Made by a program: the position numbers and the translations under genes. Positions 50,013 to 62,109 of a DNA stretch of 64,000 bases are shown one piece after another; position 1 is the first letter of the stretch; every line of letters begins with the position of its first letter. This DNA is from Hymenoscyphus infarciens (taxonomy: Eukaryota; Ascomycota; Leotiomycetes; Helotiales; Helotiaceae): NCBI GenBank assembly GCA_001414345.1, contig LLCB01000053.1:124001-188000 (forward strand). Reading direction: 5' to 3'. The notes below the pieces were generated by a model, which had not been told where the DNA came from, ran no database searches, and saw only the letters and a list, made by a program, of their open reading frames with translations.

Positions 50013-50147
50013 TATTATAAATATAGAAATATATAATAAGCTTAATAATTAAAGAGCTATCTAGACTAGCTTCTTATAGCTAAAAGGTACGCTACTAAGC
50101 GAGTAGACATATAACTAGCATATAAGAGGCTATTCACTCTTATAATA
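50013..50147 (-). repeat. 5' LTR of the gag-only element
   Basis: 135 bp. It carries a 9-bp stretch (about 50120-50130) absent from the left LTR. Confidence 0.8.
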
Positions 50148-50152
50148 ATTAC

Positions 50153-51797
50153 TAAAAATACTAGCTAGTATCTCTTTTATAGATAGTCTACTACTAGTAT
50201 ACTTAAGAGAAAAGTATATTAAGTATACTAGAAAGACTAGATATACTAATAATATCTCTAGTTTCTAAAGGTTTCTTAGAATATATATAATAGATAGATT
50301 AGAATAATTTAATAAAGTTACTTAAATTATAAGAAAAAGATTATTTATTTACTAATAATTTCTTACTTTAGATCTACTTTTAATAATTTACTAGTTATCT
50401 TCTAATAGAAATACTAAATACTACTACTTTTAAAGGTAATAGAACTACTCTTCTTTCTCTACTAGATTTATATTTCTTTTAGTATTCTTTTACTTAGTAT
50501 TAAAACTAGTATTTAATAAGTAAATATTAAAAAGAGAGATAATTCTATTAAAAAGAATAAAAATAGTAATATTTATAATATAGTTTCTTAAAATCGAAGT
50601 ATTTCTATTAATTACTAATAGAGTAAATATAAACGTTTATTTTACTTTTCTTAATAGTATAAGTATAATATAAGAAATATCTCTCTCTTTTTACTATATA
50701 ATAACTATTTTATTAAATAAGAAGTGTAATAGTCTAGAAGCTTTATTAAGTAATTAAAATCTACGTCTATTATAGCTTTTAAGTCTATAAAGTAGATATT
50801 ACATAGTAAGAAGAATATTAGTTTTCTAAAAACAATCTTTCTCAAAGATTAGTATACGTACTACTCTCGGAGAGAGATTCTTCGCTTTTGTTACTACTAG
50901 CTCTATGAAAGCAAAGCGCTCTCTCTATTATAAGTATTCTATACTACACGGAATATAGTCTAATCGAGGCTCTTATTAGAGAGTTTATAAGAAAGTTATA
51001 AAGAAGTTATAAGAAAGTTTATTATTAAAAAGTAATAATATTCTATAAGAGTAAAGAGCCTATAATTAATAAAGCTTAGACTTTTATAAGGTATTTTAAA
51101 ATAAGAATTATTTTAATTTTTAAATTCTACGCTTTCGCTTACTCTCGCTCTCTCTACCTCTTCTCTTTTTAAAGTAGATAGATTCTTCTAAGTTACTTTA
51201 AAGATAAGGAATTTAGAAGCTTCTCTATAGACGCGTATATATATATAAGCGTGTAAGTAGTAAACTTTACCTAAAACGTCTAATTTTATTACTTATTCTT
51301 TTAAAAAAAGCGATTTTATAGAAGTAGAGGAATAGCGAAAAAAAAAAGAGAGTAATTAGATAATCGTATAATATAAGGCTATTTCTAAATACTAAGAGTA
51401 CTAACTATTTCTTAAAAGAGAATACGTAACTTTTATAGCCTCTTAAAGTACTTAAAACTATAAAGCTAGCGTCTATAGTACTCACTTCTCTTAGAAAGTG
51501 TTCGAGTACTATTCTCTAATTCTACTTTTTAATCCTAGCTAGCTTACTTATAAGAATAAAAACCCTTATTAGAGTATACTAGACATACCGAGAGAGTGTT
51601 CTAGATACTTATCTTACTTTCGTAGAGTAGTGCTAATTTTGATTTTTTTAGACGTATACACATTTATATTCCTAGTTTTTGCTCACTAATAGTCTTCCTG
51701 GTAGGTAACGCTTGGAGGTATAGCTTAACCTGACTAACCACCAAAAAAAAAAAATACGAACTGACAAACCAAAACCCCTGACCAAAACTTTTCGTGC
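50153..51797. other. A/T desert ending just downstream of DCL2
   Basis: RIP-like sequence without genes to about 51650, then about 130 bp of ordinary sequence before the DCL2 stop codon. Confidence 0.6.
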
Positions 51798-54700
51798 TTA
51801 CTCCTCCATAACATCCTCCTTCCCAATCTCAAGCTCAATCTTAGCACTTGCCACCTCAGCGACCTGTTCACCACCCTCCTCTATCACAATATCACGCGTC
51901 GCATCACGTCTCGTATGCTCGGTACTGGCGTCCTTCCTCTTCCTCTCCAACCTCTTTCTCTCCTCCAGAATTGTAATCGCTAAATCAGCAGCTCCGAATT
52001 CTGCTTCCCTCCTATCGAGTCCACCATGATAAGTAGCGATTCTCTCGCCTCCTACTTCGACGGAACAGCTTGTGTGGCCTTCAATCCCATCTTCATAACT
52101 AAAACTTTCTCCTCGTAATTTCTCCTCACTATCAACCTCCGCGTCCACATGCGCACCCGCGTTCTTGAAAACTTTATAATCAACCCTCTCACTCCCCGCC
52201 AAAATCCCCAACTCATTCTTCGGACTCAAAAGCATAGTCCCCAGCTTCCTCCCTCCCTTCTCATCACTCATCACCGTCTCCAAAATCTCCCTCAAATACC
52301 CCACGATCCCCAGCTTTCCAAGGAATAACTTCGATGCATCCATCGCGCCGGAATCAACCCATAAACCACCTAAAAGACTCTCCACAACATCAGAGTAAAA
52401 CTTCTTCGCCCCAAGTCTTGCAAGTAATGTCCATGGATATCTCTCCCCCTTCTCTATTGCTTCCCAGATTTTCGGTTTGAGGATTTGGTAGCGAGATTCT
52501 GTGGTTTTCATCGTACCGGCCATTTCAGGACCGGAAAAGCGGAGGAATTTCCAGAGTGGAATGCTGGTTTCTTCATAGATTGGGGTGAGGGTCTTTGGAT
52601 CTAAGGAGGCGGTAGTAGTGGCGTAGGAGAGTTGCATACAGCACCATGCCAAGAAATCCGCGTTCCCCATCGCACTTTGTAGATCGTGCATTTGGAAATG
52701 TGTAAGGTTGTAATCATACATTTCCGATACCAGGAGATGGTCGAGGATCGCGTCTCCGAGGAACTCTAAGCGTTCGAAGGAGTGGGTGTTCGTTCCGACG
52801 GCGTTTTGGGTGGAGAATGAGGCGTGGGTTATTGCTTCACAGAGGATACCTGGTTTTTGAAATTTGTAACCTAGGAGTTCTTGCAGTGGTAAAAGGGTTG
52901 TTGGGAGAGTGGTCGTGGGGACGAGGTCGAATAGTGTTTGTCGACGAGTTTCGAGGGGTGTCCAGGTTAGTTCTGGGAGAAAGATCTGCATGCATTTCAA
53001 GGCGGAGGGGAGACCGCCGTCGAGCATTGAGGCGCCGATTAGGGCTTCTACGCAATCTGCTAGGACTTTTGTGCTTAGTTCTCTTTTGGCTCCTTCGAAT
53101 TCTTCAGTGGCAAGTAGATCTTCGACGTAGGGAGGTCGCCAATGGTGTCCAGATGCGTTTGAGGTGATGATGAATTTCGCAAGACCGAGATCCATTGCTG
53201 AACGAGAGAGACGCGAATTAGCTACCAATCTATCTTTCTTTCCAGATAGGTAACCTTCTGGCCATAATGGATACTCGGCCATGAGTTGAATCGAACTACA
53301 GAGCTTGAGAAGTGAGTCGCCGAGAAATTCAAAACGCTCATAGTTCTGGAGGACTCCCGAGCTGGGAGCTGAAAGGGCAATCGTGACAAGAGAGAGATTC
53401 TTGATTTGAACAGGTGCGAGGATTGTCGAGCTCAAGCTCTGTGCGATGAGAGAGAAGGACAGTTGATGCAAGATTGAAGGAACGAAAAGTCCAAACTGGA
53501 CGTAGCGAAACGGCAAGTCCTCAACTATACAGCGACCGGCTGGTATCACCGAAGAGTGTGGTTTCTTGGTGACTTCTCCATCCTTTTTGCGAAGGAAGCG
53601 TAGAACACCGAGTGAAGTTCTTGGCAGACGAGTGACAGATAGATGTGGCACGTCAGGAGCGTCTTCATAATCCGTATATGGCTGCTGAACGTCTTCTATC
53701 GGTGGTTTATTTGGTTCAAACGACTTGACGACGTATTTGATGTTTGGTTCCGAATTGTCTGAGACTAGCCCGAATTGTGCGGGGTCCAGGGGAAGGCGAT
53801 GTTTTCCAGTTATGCTTATTTTTTCGCTCGTAAGTTGATCGACACTTGTGGACTCTGCTGTTGAAAACAACAATGGTAATTGTTTTTTCTCAATAGCAAA
53901 CCGGTGTCCAAACGCAGCATTAAGCAATGCCCAGCTTTCATGCTCTGCCTTTTGCTTATTACCAGGAAGCCAGGTCCCTTTAACTTCCACAGTAAATTCG
54001 GTTTTGTTATCCCAAAACAATTTGAACTGTTCAACCAGAGGAAGTGGAACTGGACTAAGAAGAAGCATTTCAAATGCATCGCCACCGGCTGTCGATATAG
54101 TCAAACTCGTACAACTGACTTGATCTGCAGCTTTCCACAGTCTTGCGAGCTCACGCCATGGACTGATTTGCGCCTCGACTGACACGGTTGACGCCCGAGT
54201 TTCGACTCTAGTGGTCAAGAGATCACCCACATCAAGACCATGTCTAAAGAGCGGCAACAAATGGTCATTGACAAGACCTTTCCGGTAAAGAGCAACATAT
54301 GCCTCAAAAGCGACATCTTTGATAGCATTCCTCTCGCTTATCCACGACTTTTGACTGTTTGCGAAACGCACGGAAACATCAACGGACAGTGGCAAAATGA
54401 CTTTTGCACGAACAGAGTTTGACCCAGTATCCTCGCAAATAAATTCTGGTCTCCGGTCGAGGTATTGATTGGCAGGTAATGTCGCGCAGAAATGATGTAG
54501 ATGAGAGACAGCATTGTCAAGATCCAACACAGCACCTGTCTTCTCGACACGGAAGAAGCGACCATCATGTTCTTCGGAGTCTTCAATTGCTCTGAATTCT
54601 TGGAAGATACGCATGTCGTTTTCGTAAATCTCTCTCATGTTTTCCTCCAATTGCTGCCATTCTGTTACGTTTTTCTTCCTCTCTGAGCTGTCATCTTCGA

Positions 54701-57093
54701 GGAGAAGAATCAGTTTGGAATTCTCTTTGCGGGCTCGGCCTCTTCTTTGCACGAAGGATTTCAAGTTGGCGGGTTTTTGGAAGCATATCACGATATTGCA
54801 TTCCGGGACGTCGATTCCTTCCTATAGGTTTGAGACTTCATGTTAGTTTGAACTCCCAGGAATGGGGACACTCTGGGGCCTGACGAAAAGTGGCCCGTGA
54901 TGGGCAATAAAAACGGCAGCGAATAGCTTTCGCTGATTCAACTGCCAGTGCTAATTGAAAATATTATCCCAAAGTTAACCCAGACTCTTGGAACAATCAA
55001 ATTCAATTGTTTCAGAATATCTCGGTCAATACTTTGAAGCGTGCTGTAAAGGTAGAACAACAATAGGTGTTTTCTACCAGGGGGTGGATTGATTTGGGTT
55101 ATCGTCGAAGATATACTTCCAAAACATCCGGAAGAAGGAGCAGTGTTCCACTAGCTGAGCTGGGTTTACCCAGATTGAACAAGCCCCGTAACGCATTTCT
55201 TCTCTAGGCGATTGTACACAATATACGTGCGGGAACTTGTATTATATCCACGCTGATCGGCGACCAGTAGAAATGGATTACTATGCAAAAGCATGGGAGA
55301 TGACTTTGAGAAGTTGTTTGACTTACCTCAAGTACGCTTGTTGCGATGACCAGATTGAGCTTTCCCGCTCTGAAATCAGTGAGTGTATCATTTTGGGACT
55401 CGGCTCCCATGAATTCTCCAATATTGCGCCCTCTCTTGGTATGAGTCGATGTGCCAACCATTGTACCTATTTTGAATCGGTCTCGGGTCTCAGGGTGGAT
55501 AGACAAAATATGGGCAAGCACAGAGACCACGGCTCTTTCTTGGACAAATACAATGCCACGAAATGAAGTGTGCTCTCGCAGTAAGACGTCCATTAGCTTT
55601 TGGACTTTGTCGGATATTGTCGGGGCAGTGTTTGAGGATTCGACTAGAGATTTCTCGATGACCTCAACCTTCCCAAGAGCCTTTGAAATATGACGTTTCT
55701 CTGCTGCTGTAACATCCCATTCAGAATCCCAAGAAATGCCATCTTGATTAGGATCACTTGCAAATTTACTGACAACTTCCGACACGTAGTAGTCGGCTGA
55801 TGAAGTCCCTAGCTCTTCATAAACTTTCAAGGCTGTGGAGAAGAAAGATTTCATCTGAATAGAACACCAAGTCTTATGGTTCATGTAAACTTTGGCAAGT
55901 GCTCGTTGTCCTTTCTCAGAAGTGTCCTTCCGCAATTTTATTACAAATGGATCTTCGTTGAGATTGAGGTTTCCATATGCTTTCCCTAGGCTGCTTACCG
56001 ATTGAGTGCAACCTGGGACCTCTCCTGCAGTAGATTGACTTCGGAAACGCACTTCGACTAATTGCGGACGCTTGACGTGCTGTATTAAATCAGAGCGATG
56101 ATGTTTTGGAGTTCTGCATATCGAATCCAAGGTCTTTTCGATATTCTCAACAGACTTTGGGTCAGACCTCATAACGGGAGAGGCAGTTAGGCCTAGGATA
56201 TGAGGAATTCCCTGGCTCTCGGCTTTTTGCGTGTGATAGAAGGTCTGCATAATTTTGGAGCCGGGGTGCTTTCCAACGCAATTGTGGGCTTATATAATTT
56301 TAGTAGGAAAAATTCAGGAGAGAGAAATGGACGGGAATGAACTTACCTTCGTCGAAAACAACCAAGCCTAATGACCCCATCTTAACAAACCCATGTGTCA
56401 GTGCATCAAGTAGGATCTGATATGTTGAAACAACAATTTTGATATTCAACAGCACAGCATCCCACATGAACTTTTCTGTCCAACGATCAACACCATCCGC
56501 CCCACTGAGGATCTTAACTTCCACCACACTGATTTGCGATTTGATGACTTCGTATTGCTGCTCGCAGAGAGACACAGTTGGAGCCAAGAACCAGATGAAC
56601 TTTGAACGTCAGTAAGTCGGTACGTCAAGTTTTCCCAATTCGGAATACGCACCTGATGTGAAGGCATTCGCTCAAGCTCATGTACCATTCTCATAACGGA
56701 TCTGTGAGGAAGGGGTCAGTTCTAACTTCGTATTACCGGGAAAGTATATCGGCTGAAGAAAAGAGGGAAGTGGGAAAGAGAAAGTTGCCTGGACTCCGAC
56801 CGGTAATGATCGAAGTAAAGCATACGGGAACGTTCTCTGGATTTAGGTACTGGAGCAAGGCTGGAAAGATGAATTTACACATGTGTTTTTCCACTACCAG
56901 TGTCCATCTAAATATCGACCAAGCAGTCAGCTCTCGAAATTATGAAGAAAATGTAGTCATGACTTACTGCAACAATAATATTCCTCTTGAGGCTCTCTTC
57001 CATCATCTCCCTCTGATAAGGTCTTGCTTTGATTTCAAACACACCAGGTATGGCCGTAGCCTCGCCATTTTCGGATTCTGATGGTTCCCCCAT
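51798..57093 (-). CDS. DCL2: Dicer-like protein 2
   Basis: Exons 57093-56968, 56907-56879, 56701-56653, 56599-56347, 56288-55327 and 54821-51798 give 1480 aa. Domains in order: DExH helicase with GSGKT (about residues 46-50) and FDEAH (about 150); C-terminal helicase with EGIDVPECNIVICFQKP and QRRGRAR (about 498-504); Dicer dimerisation domain (NAVSHLHHFCATLPANQY, about 575); RNase IIIa ERFEFLGD (968-975) with VLADCVEAL (1059-1067); RNase IIIb ERLEFLGD (1156-1163) with SDVVESL (about 1283-1289); and a degenerate dsRNA-binding tail. The acidic catalytic residues of both RNase III domains are present. No PAZ is obvious, as usual for fungal Dcl2. Exon 2 is only 29 nt and holds Walker A. It processes dsRNA into siRNAs in quelling and antiviral silencing. 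The 505-nt fifth intron is unusual. Confidence 0.95.
54822..55326 (-). other. Unusually long intron (505 nt) in DCL2
   Basis: Donor GTAAGT after TSVLE; acceptor CCTATAG before EGIDVPE. The two sides join exactly at conserved helicase motif VI and its approach. Most introns in the window are 46-60 nt. The interior has no long frame in either direction. Confidence 0.85.
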
Positions 57094-57535
57094 GACACGC
57101 AATTTGTACACAATTCTCAAAAGACAACGAGTTGGAGATCGTGGATGATATCTTGGACTTGGACTCGGGCTTGCTTGTGAAGGAAAGAGGAGGAAGGAAG
57201 GGAGGGAGGAAGAAGGCAAGCGCAATGCACGTTGGTACGACTATGCAGCAACGGAACGAAGCATATCAACAACACCGCATCATTATGATTGGTCAACGCA
57301 AAAAAGCACGAAGAGAAGCAAAAACCACCTGCACCCAGCGATATCTTGAGAAACAAGATATCGTAGAAGAACTGTGAGCAGACTATGAAGGCTCGTCCCG
57401 TGGTGGGAATCGGGTGAATTGCGGCATCTTGGCTCACACCTTGGCTAAGGTCCTCAAGTACCTTTCATCCTCTGCTCAAGTATCATCCACACAACACCTC
57501 AACATTAATAACTAACTCCACAACAGTAAAGAATC
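57094..57535. promoter_or_regulatory. Shared upstream region of DCL2 and the 2H/PAH gene
   Basis: 442 bp between divergent starts. The frame upstream of DCL2 stays open but has no ATG, so it is probably 5' UTR. Confidence 0.5.
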
Positions 57536-59032
57536 ATGCCACCTAAACCACCTTTAACACATTTCCTTTGCCTTCCTCTTCATACTCCATCCTCACACGG
57601 TCCTCTCTCTAAGTCTCTCGCCACCTTCCTTTCGAAAACGGCACATGCTCGCACTCCAGAAAATCCGGATGGTATTCCGGAAGGAGCTGTGAGACCTGTT
57701 GGGACTGTATGTGATGTTCATTTATATTTCGAGATTCTTGTTGTTAATTTCTCGAGGGCCTTCATGCAGACGTTGCCAATTGCTTAGCCCCCATTTAATA
57801 ATATCATGAGTCTCTATTTTCTTCAGAGAAGAAGAGAAAGACAGTTATCCGATTTATCACATTCGAAATGACATCTCTTTTTGCGGCGACCTCGTCTCGG
57901 AGAACTTTCAAGACCTCTTGTCGATTGAGTAACATCATATAATCCAAATGCAATTTGCATTACTACAATTTCGGTTGCAGTGTATCTTCAATGTTCCACC
58001 TTCAATCTCATAACTTCAGGGACAAGTGTCAATGGAGTACAAAACTCCATTAGAAGCGGGCAGCCGATTAAAAAGAGTATCTCGCTAATATTCTATTCAC
58101 ACAAACAGCTACACTTGACCCTCGGCGTCATGTCCCTAACAACACCAGAACGCGTTGATAGTGCTCTCAATCTTCTCAAATCCCTCCCGATATCGAGTTT
58201 ACTATCCACTTCTCGATCAGAAAACCCAAACGCCACCAGGCCCGAAATCTCGGGAACGCCAAAAACACCAGAAATTGCCAACGATGCACTTTCTTATCTG
58301 GAACAAGTTAAGACTCAATTTGCCGATCAGCCATGGGTTTACAATAATTTCCTGGATATCACGAAAGATTACAAAGATTTAGAGTAATTTCCCCAAACAA
58401 AAAATGGTACCAGATGACCGCTGACAAAAGTTTCCAGCAAAGAGATTTTTGTAGGGGAAGTATTAGATCGTGTGTTCGAACTGTTCGCAGATTATCCGTA
58501 TCTTCTCCAAGGATTCGACACTTTTCTACCTCCTGGACATGGCATGAAAGACAAACCCGAACACGACCTCACCAAAAGAAAACGAGAGCCTTCACCACTA
58601 ACCATAACCCTCCATGGGCTTCACACGACTTCCGCCGATCCCACAAAAACAACTGTTCTTTACACCCCACCTGTCTCATTCCCAGGGTTGAAGACATTCT
58701 GCCACAAACTCCGCACCCCCTTCCTCGAAGCCGGATTGATGATCCCAGATTCAAGACCTCTTCTCTTACACGCCACAATCGTGAATACCATCTACGTTTC
58801 TTCGAAGAGCAAAGCGGGTTCCTCGAAAGGAGGGGGGAAAGGAGGATATGATCGAAAACAAGGGAAAGTAACGATTGATGCCACTGAATTACTAGATGAA
58901 TATGAGGATTTCACGTGGGTGGAGGATATGAGGGTGGAAATGGTGGCGATCTGTAAGATGGGCGCGAGAAAAGTCGAGGATGAAAGTGTTGGACAGGCGT
59001 ATGAACAAGTGGCATGGGTAGAGATGCCTTGA
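57536..59032 (+). CDS. 2H-phosphoesterase (AKAP7/ASCC1-like) with an inserted PAH domain
   Basis: Exons 57536-57706, 58109-58383 and 58438-59032 give 346 aa. The N-terminal part [17 protein letters not shown] and [10 protein letters not shown] (HxT at 59-61), and the C-terminal part [17 protein letters not shown] and [13 protein letters not shown] (HxT at 260-262), are the two halves of an AKAP7-type 2H domain; such enzymes hydrolyse or bind RNA 2',3'-phosphate ends. Between them, at about 113-184, is a PAH domain: [20 protein letters not shown], then [19 protein letters not shown] and TFLPPGHG, as in Sin3 corepressors. Exon 2 contains the first HxT and the start of the PAH in one frame, and exon 3 contains the rest of the PAH and the second HxT, so this is not two merged genes. 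Confidence 0.88.
57707..58108 (+). other. Long first intron (402 nt) of the 2H/PAH gene
   Basis: Donor GTATGT after RPVGT; branch GCTAAT and acceptor AAACAG before LHLTLGV. Phase 0. No coding sequence within. Confidence 0.8.
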
Positions 59033-59687
59033 TTTTGCTCACCAGCGAAAAAAGGAAGCTTTTTCTCATGGTCCAGTACTCCATTGCTTTTTGGCAAGCT
59101 GTAATGCCATCCAAGTAACCTCATTATGGAATCAGGCTAGAACATGATGGGGTCTGCCAAGATGAGGCGAATAAGCCACAGATCCTTTAGGCTCACAGTT
59201 ATCTGTCGAGTGAAAGAAAAATGCCTTCCTCTAAGGCTCTCACTTACCATCCCGAGCCGTGGAGCCCTTCTTTAAAATCTTTAATCAAATCAGCTGCGAC
59301 TTGGCTTACCTTATTGATTGATACTCCACATAATTTAAAGGTAAGCTTATCCTAGCGGAATATTGCTTCGGGTACCACCTCACCACAACACTATTCTTCC
59401 CCAAAATCTTCGGTGAGAAAGGCCCCTTAATCTATAAAGTAAGCTTATATTTGATAAGGGTGTGCTGATTAGATGCACAAGGAAATGTTGTAACCACAAA
59501 TGTAACGAGAGTTACATGTACTCTCTCGTATTCGAAGGATGCACAGTAAGCCACTCGGCTATCAACATCAAGACTAGTACTATAGACGAGATATAAAGCC
59601 TCCTCCATTCTAACATCAATCCCAATTCCCTAAGAAGCAATTTTCTGCAAGCTGTTCATCGTTCACACGGAATTTTCGAAAGGCAAA
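59033..59687. other. Intergenic stretch, promoter of the lyase gene
   Basis: Ordinary composition with short A/T patches. Nothing coding is seen. Confidence 0.5.
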
Positions 59688-60505
59688 ATGTATCTCCCAC
59701 TCATCCCCGCCCTCTTCGCCCTCTCGGCGCAAGCAACCCAACTCTTCAGTAACACAGGCACCATTACAGGCTGGGACGAAACCCCTGTCCCAGAACACAA
59801 AGGCACCATCCAAGAAGTAACAAATGTCGTCTACAAAGGGCCCACCGCCCTGAAAATGACCCAAACATATGATAGTTCTTACACTGGACGTTACCACTCG
59901 GAAGTGAAAAAATACAATGTGGAGAAGAGAGGGGATGAGGGCTTTTATGGATTTGCTTTCCGTCTCTCGTCTGAGTGGGATTTCCAGGGGACGCAGAGTT
60001 ATGATATCTGTAAGTTTTTGGAAAGAAGGGAAATGGGCGGAAGGGAAGGGGCTGATTGAAAATAGCACAATTCATAGCAGACTTCTCCAACACAGGCTGC
60101 GACGACTACATGCCTTCAACCATGATCTACCTCCGCGGAAACCAACTCGCGACCCGTCGAAAATACGGAGATGTCTGCCCTAAGTCAGCCCAAAAGATCG
60201 AACCCTTTGAGAATCTCGCTCCCGTGAGTGCCGGAGTCTGGCATCGTATCGTAGTGCAAGCACGATGGAGATCTGATAACACGGGCTTTTTGAAGCTTTG
60301 GTTTGATGGCCAGAAAGTGCTCGAGAAGTTTGATGTCGCGACGACTGTTACGGACGGGAGAGCTTTCCAGTTTAGGGTTGGACTGTATGCCAATGCTTGG
60401 TTTGATGAGAAGAGATTGGTGGGGAGTGGGGATAGACAGGTTTGGTTTGATAGTATTGCTGCCGGGAGTGAGTTTAAGGATGCAGATCCGGATCAATGGT
60501 CTTAA
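59688..60505 (+). CDS. Secreted polysaccharide lyase, PL20 (glucuronan lyase-like)
   Basis: Exons 59688-60009 and 60066-60505 give 253 aa. A hydrophobic signal peptide (MYLPLIPALFALSAQA) is followed by the beta-jelly-roll pattern of PL20: GFYGFAFRLSSEW, TMIYLRGNQL, WHRIVVQARWRSDNTGFLKLWFDG and FQFRVGLYANAW. Fungal PL20 enzymes cleave beta-1,4-glucuronan by elimination outside the cell. The 56-nt intron has donor GTAAGT and acceptor AATAG, phase 1. Substrate assignment is by family only. Confidence 0.85.
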
Positions 60506-61049
60506 ACTAAAGGGATAGAGGCGTGGGATACAATGAAGAGGGAGTACATACTGTAGACATCGGAAAATAGTTTGTTCTAGAAATTGGAGAAGTGTAAATC
60601 TGTGATAATTAGATCCTCGAAAGGGAATTTTGGTTGTTGGAAACTTGCAACGCACTGCGAAGACTGGGAGAAGAAGATAGAAACAGAAAATTTGGGCTAA
60701 AATAACGGAGCTTTAAAAGTGTGAATTTGCGAAATATGAATGAACTTGACTGAGGGTTTCTTGGGTTGCATGGGCACCACACACCGGAAATAGTCTGTTA
60801 TACTCCAGTAAGAAACCTACCCGCCAGAAATATGATGGGAGACTAGCATTCTTCTTGGTGATGCTGTATTATTGACGACTTTGGGTATTGATCAGCCGTT
60901 CAATTTGCATCGAAGTCCACGTTCGCTGCCGGTCCGCTTTGCCTACCCTCAAGCACCAAGCGACCACTGACCCCTTTCGCAGCCCCTTATTATGACTCCA
61001 TTGTGGGCTGTTCTGGCAGTCCTTCAATTCAGGCCTTCAAGGTGTGTGT
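60506..61049. other. Convergent 3' regions
   Basis: 544 bp between the lyase and VPS29 stop codons, with no gene seen. Confidence 0.5.
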
Positions 61050-61776
61050 TCATGAACTTCCAACAACCTTGGTATATGTGATCTTCTCAACATTAACACT
61101 CTCCTTTCCCTCGGCATCCTTCCTCAGCTGGTAGACATAGAGAGTCAATCCGATCCCTTGGACCTATGGCATCATTGTTAGCAGGATCGTACATTGCTTG
61201 TGCCCATGTACAGGCACTAGCATATCCCTCATGTACTCACATCCATTAAACAAAAACTTGGTACCATCTCCTCCCCTTCTGCCACCCAACCCGTTGTAAA
61301 AGCACCCGTCGCACTTCCCGGATTGACAAAAAACTTGTTCTCATACTCAAACGCATCGAATCTATGGGTGCCGCCCCAGCATAACACATCCACATCCATC
61401 TTATTTGCTTCTGCCAACATCAAGTCCATCTCCATCGGTGCCACCATACTGAACCCCTCTAAGAATCCTATTTTCAGGGAGCCATGTGTAACGGTTTGTT
61501 GGAGGGGTAAGGAGGTAGCGTCGGCATCGAATCGTCCTTTGACTATCTTGAGATCGGGGGAGATGGAACGGAGGTAATCGTATGTAGGCTTATCTGTTAG
61601 GTTTCCTAAACAGAGGGTTTGTCCGATTTTGCCGGGTGTGAGGAGTTTTTTAAACTATTTAAAGATGGTTAGGTACGCTTGAAGGGCTTCGGGAGAGCTG
61701 TTACCTTTGCTGGTATATCCATAGCTCGGTCTGGGATGTGGAGGTCCCCAATGACGAGGACAAGGCGGGATGTCAT
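61050..61776 (-). CDS. VPS29: Retromer subunit Vps29
   Basis: Exons 61776-61705, 61654-61241 and 61163-61050 give 199 aa. The metallophosphoesterase fold motifs are present: LVIGDLHIPDR, LCLGNLTD, VKGRFD, QTVTHGSLKIG and CWGGTHRF, followed by NPGSATGAF. Vps29 is a structural member of retromer that recycles sorting receptors from endosomes to the Golgi. The introns are 50 and 77 nt, both phase 0, with CTAAC branches. The only ATG that fits is 61776; the longer frame upstream lies in the 5' UTR. Confidence 0.94.
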
Positions 61777-62109
61777 GGTTTCGGTGGGGTAATTGTGAGG
61801 GTTTGGGTGGAGTTTGTTTTGTGCGCATGGAAGGTAGATAGCTGGATCAAATGCGGATATAATTTGGGAGCTGTTTATGCGTTCAATTGAGGTTGTATAG
61901 GCTGGGGCGCAAGGTGGTTGTTTGTTTGAGTTATGGGCTCTCCTGCTTGAGGCTGAAGCTCCAAGGCACCTGGGGCCCACCTCAAAAAGGCCGATATTCT
62001 TCCCATTGGTTACTACTTAAGCCTGGCCCCACTATCTTCAACTTTTTTCTGCTTCATTTTCCAAACTTTCAGTATTGAAATAAGAGCTTGTCTCTCCATC
62101 AACACAACG
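61777..62109. other. VPS29 promoter / tRNA upstream flank
   Basis: 333 bp with no gene. Confidence 0.5.

Larger units (their letters stand above)
48452..50147 (-). mobile_element. Small LTR retroelement with gag-like relic (1.7 kb, minus)
   Basis: Direct terminal repeats lie at 48452-48577 and 50013-50147 (126 and 135 bp), and ATTAC is duplicated at 48447-48451 and 50148-50152. In minus orientation the LTR starts TATTATAAGAGTG and ends TTTATAATA (RIP forms of TG...CA). The 1.4-kb interior on the minus strand reads as degraded gag: a hydrophilic helical part, then near 49050-49120 KIYNYYQKKGYIKRVYR, a CCHC zinc knuckle with its cysteines and histidine turned to tyrosine. No pol is present, so it looks like a gag-only non-autonomous element. 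Confidence 0.8.

Noticed and set aside
29720..51660. Regional centromere made of RIP-mutated A/T DNA
   Set aside because: The blocks are only 6-11 kb and are broken by YPD1; nothing specific supports centromere identity.
57094..57225. N-terminal extension of DCL2
   Set aside because: The frame is open upstream of 57093 but contains no ATG, so the extension would lack a start.
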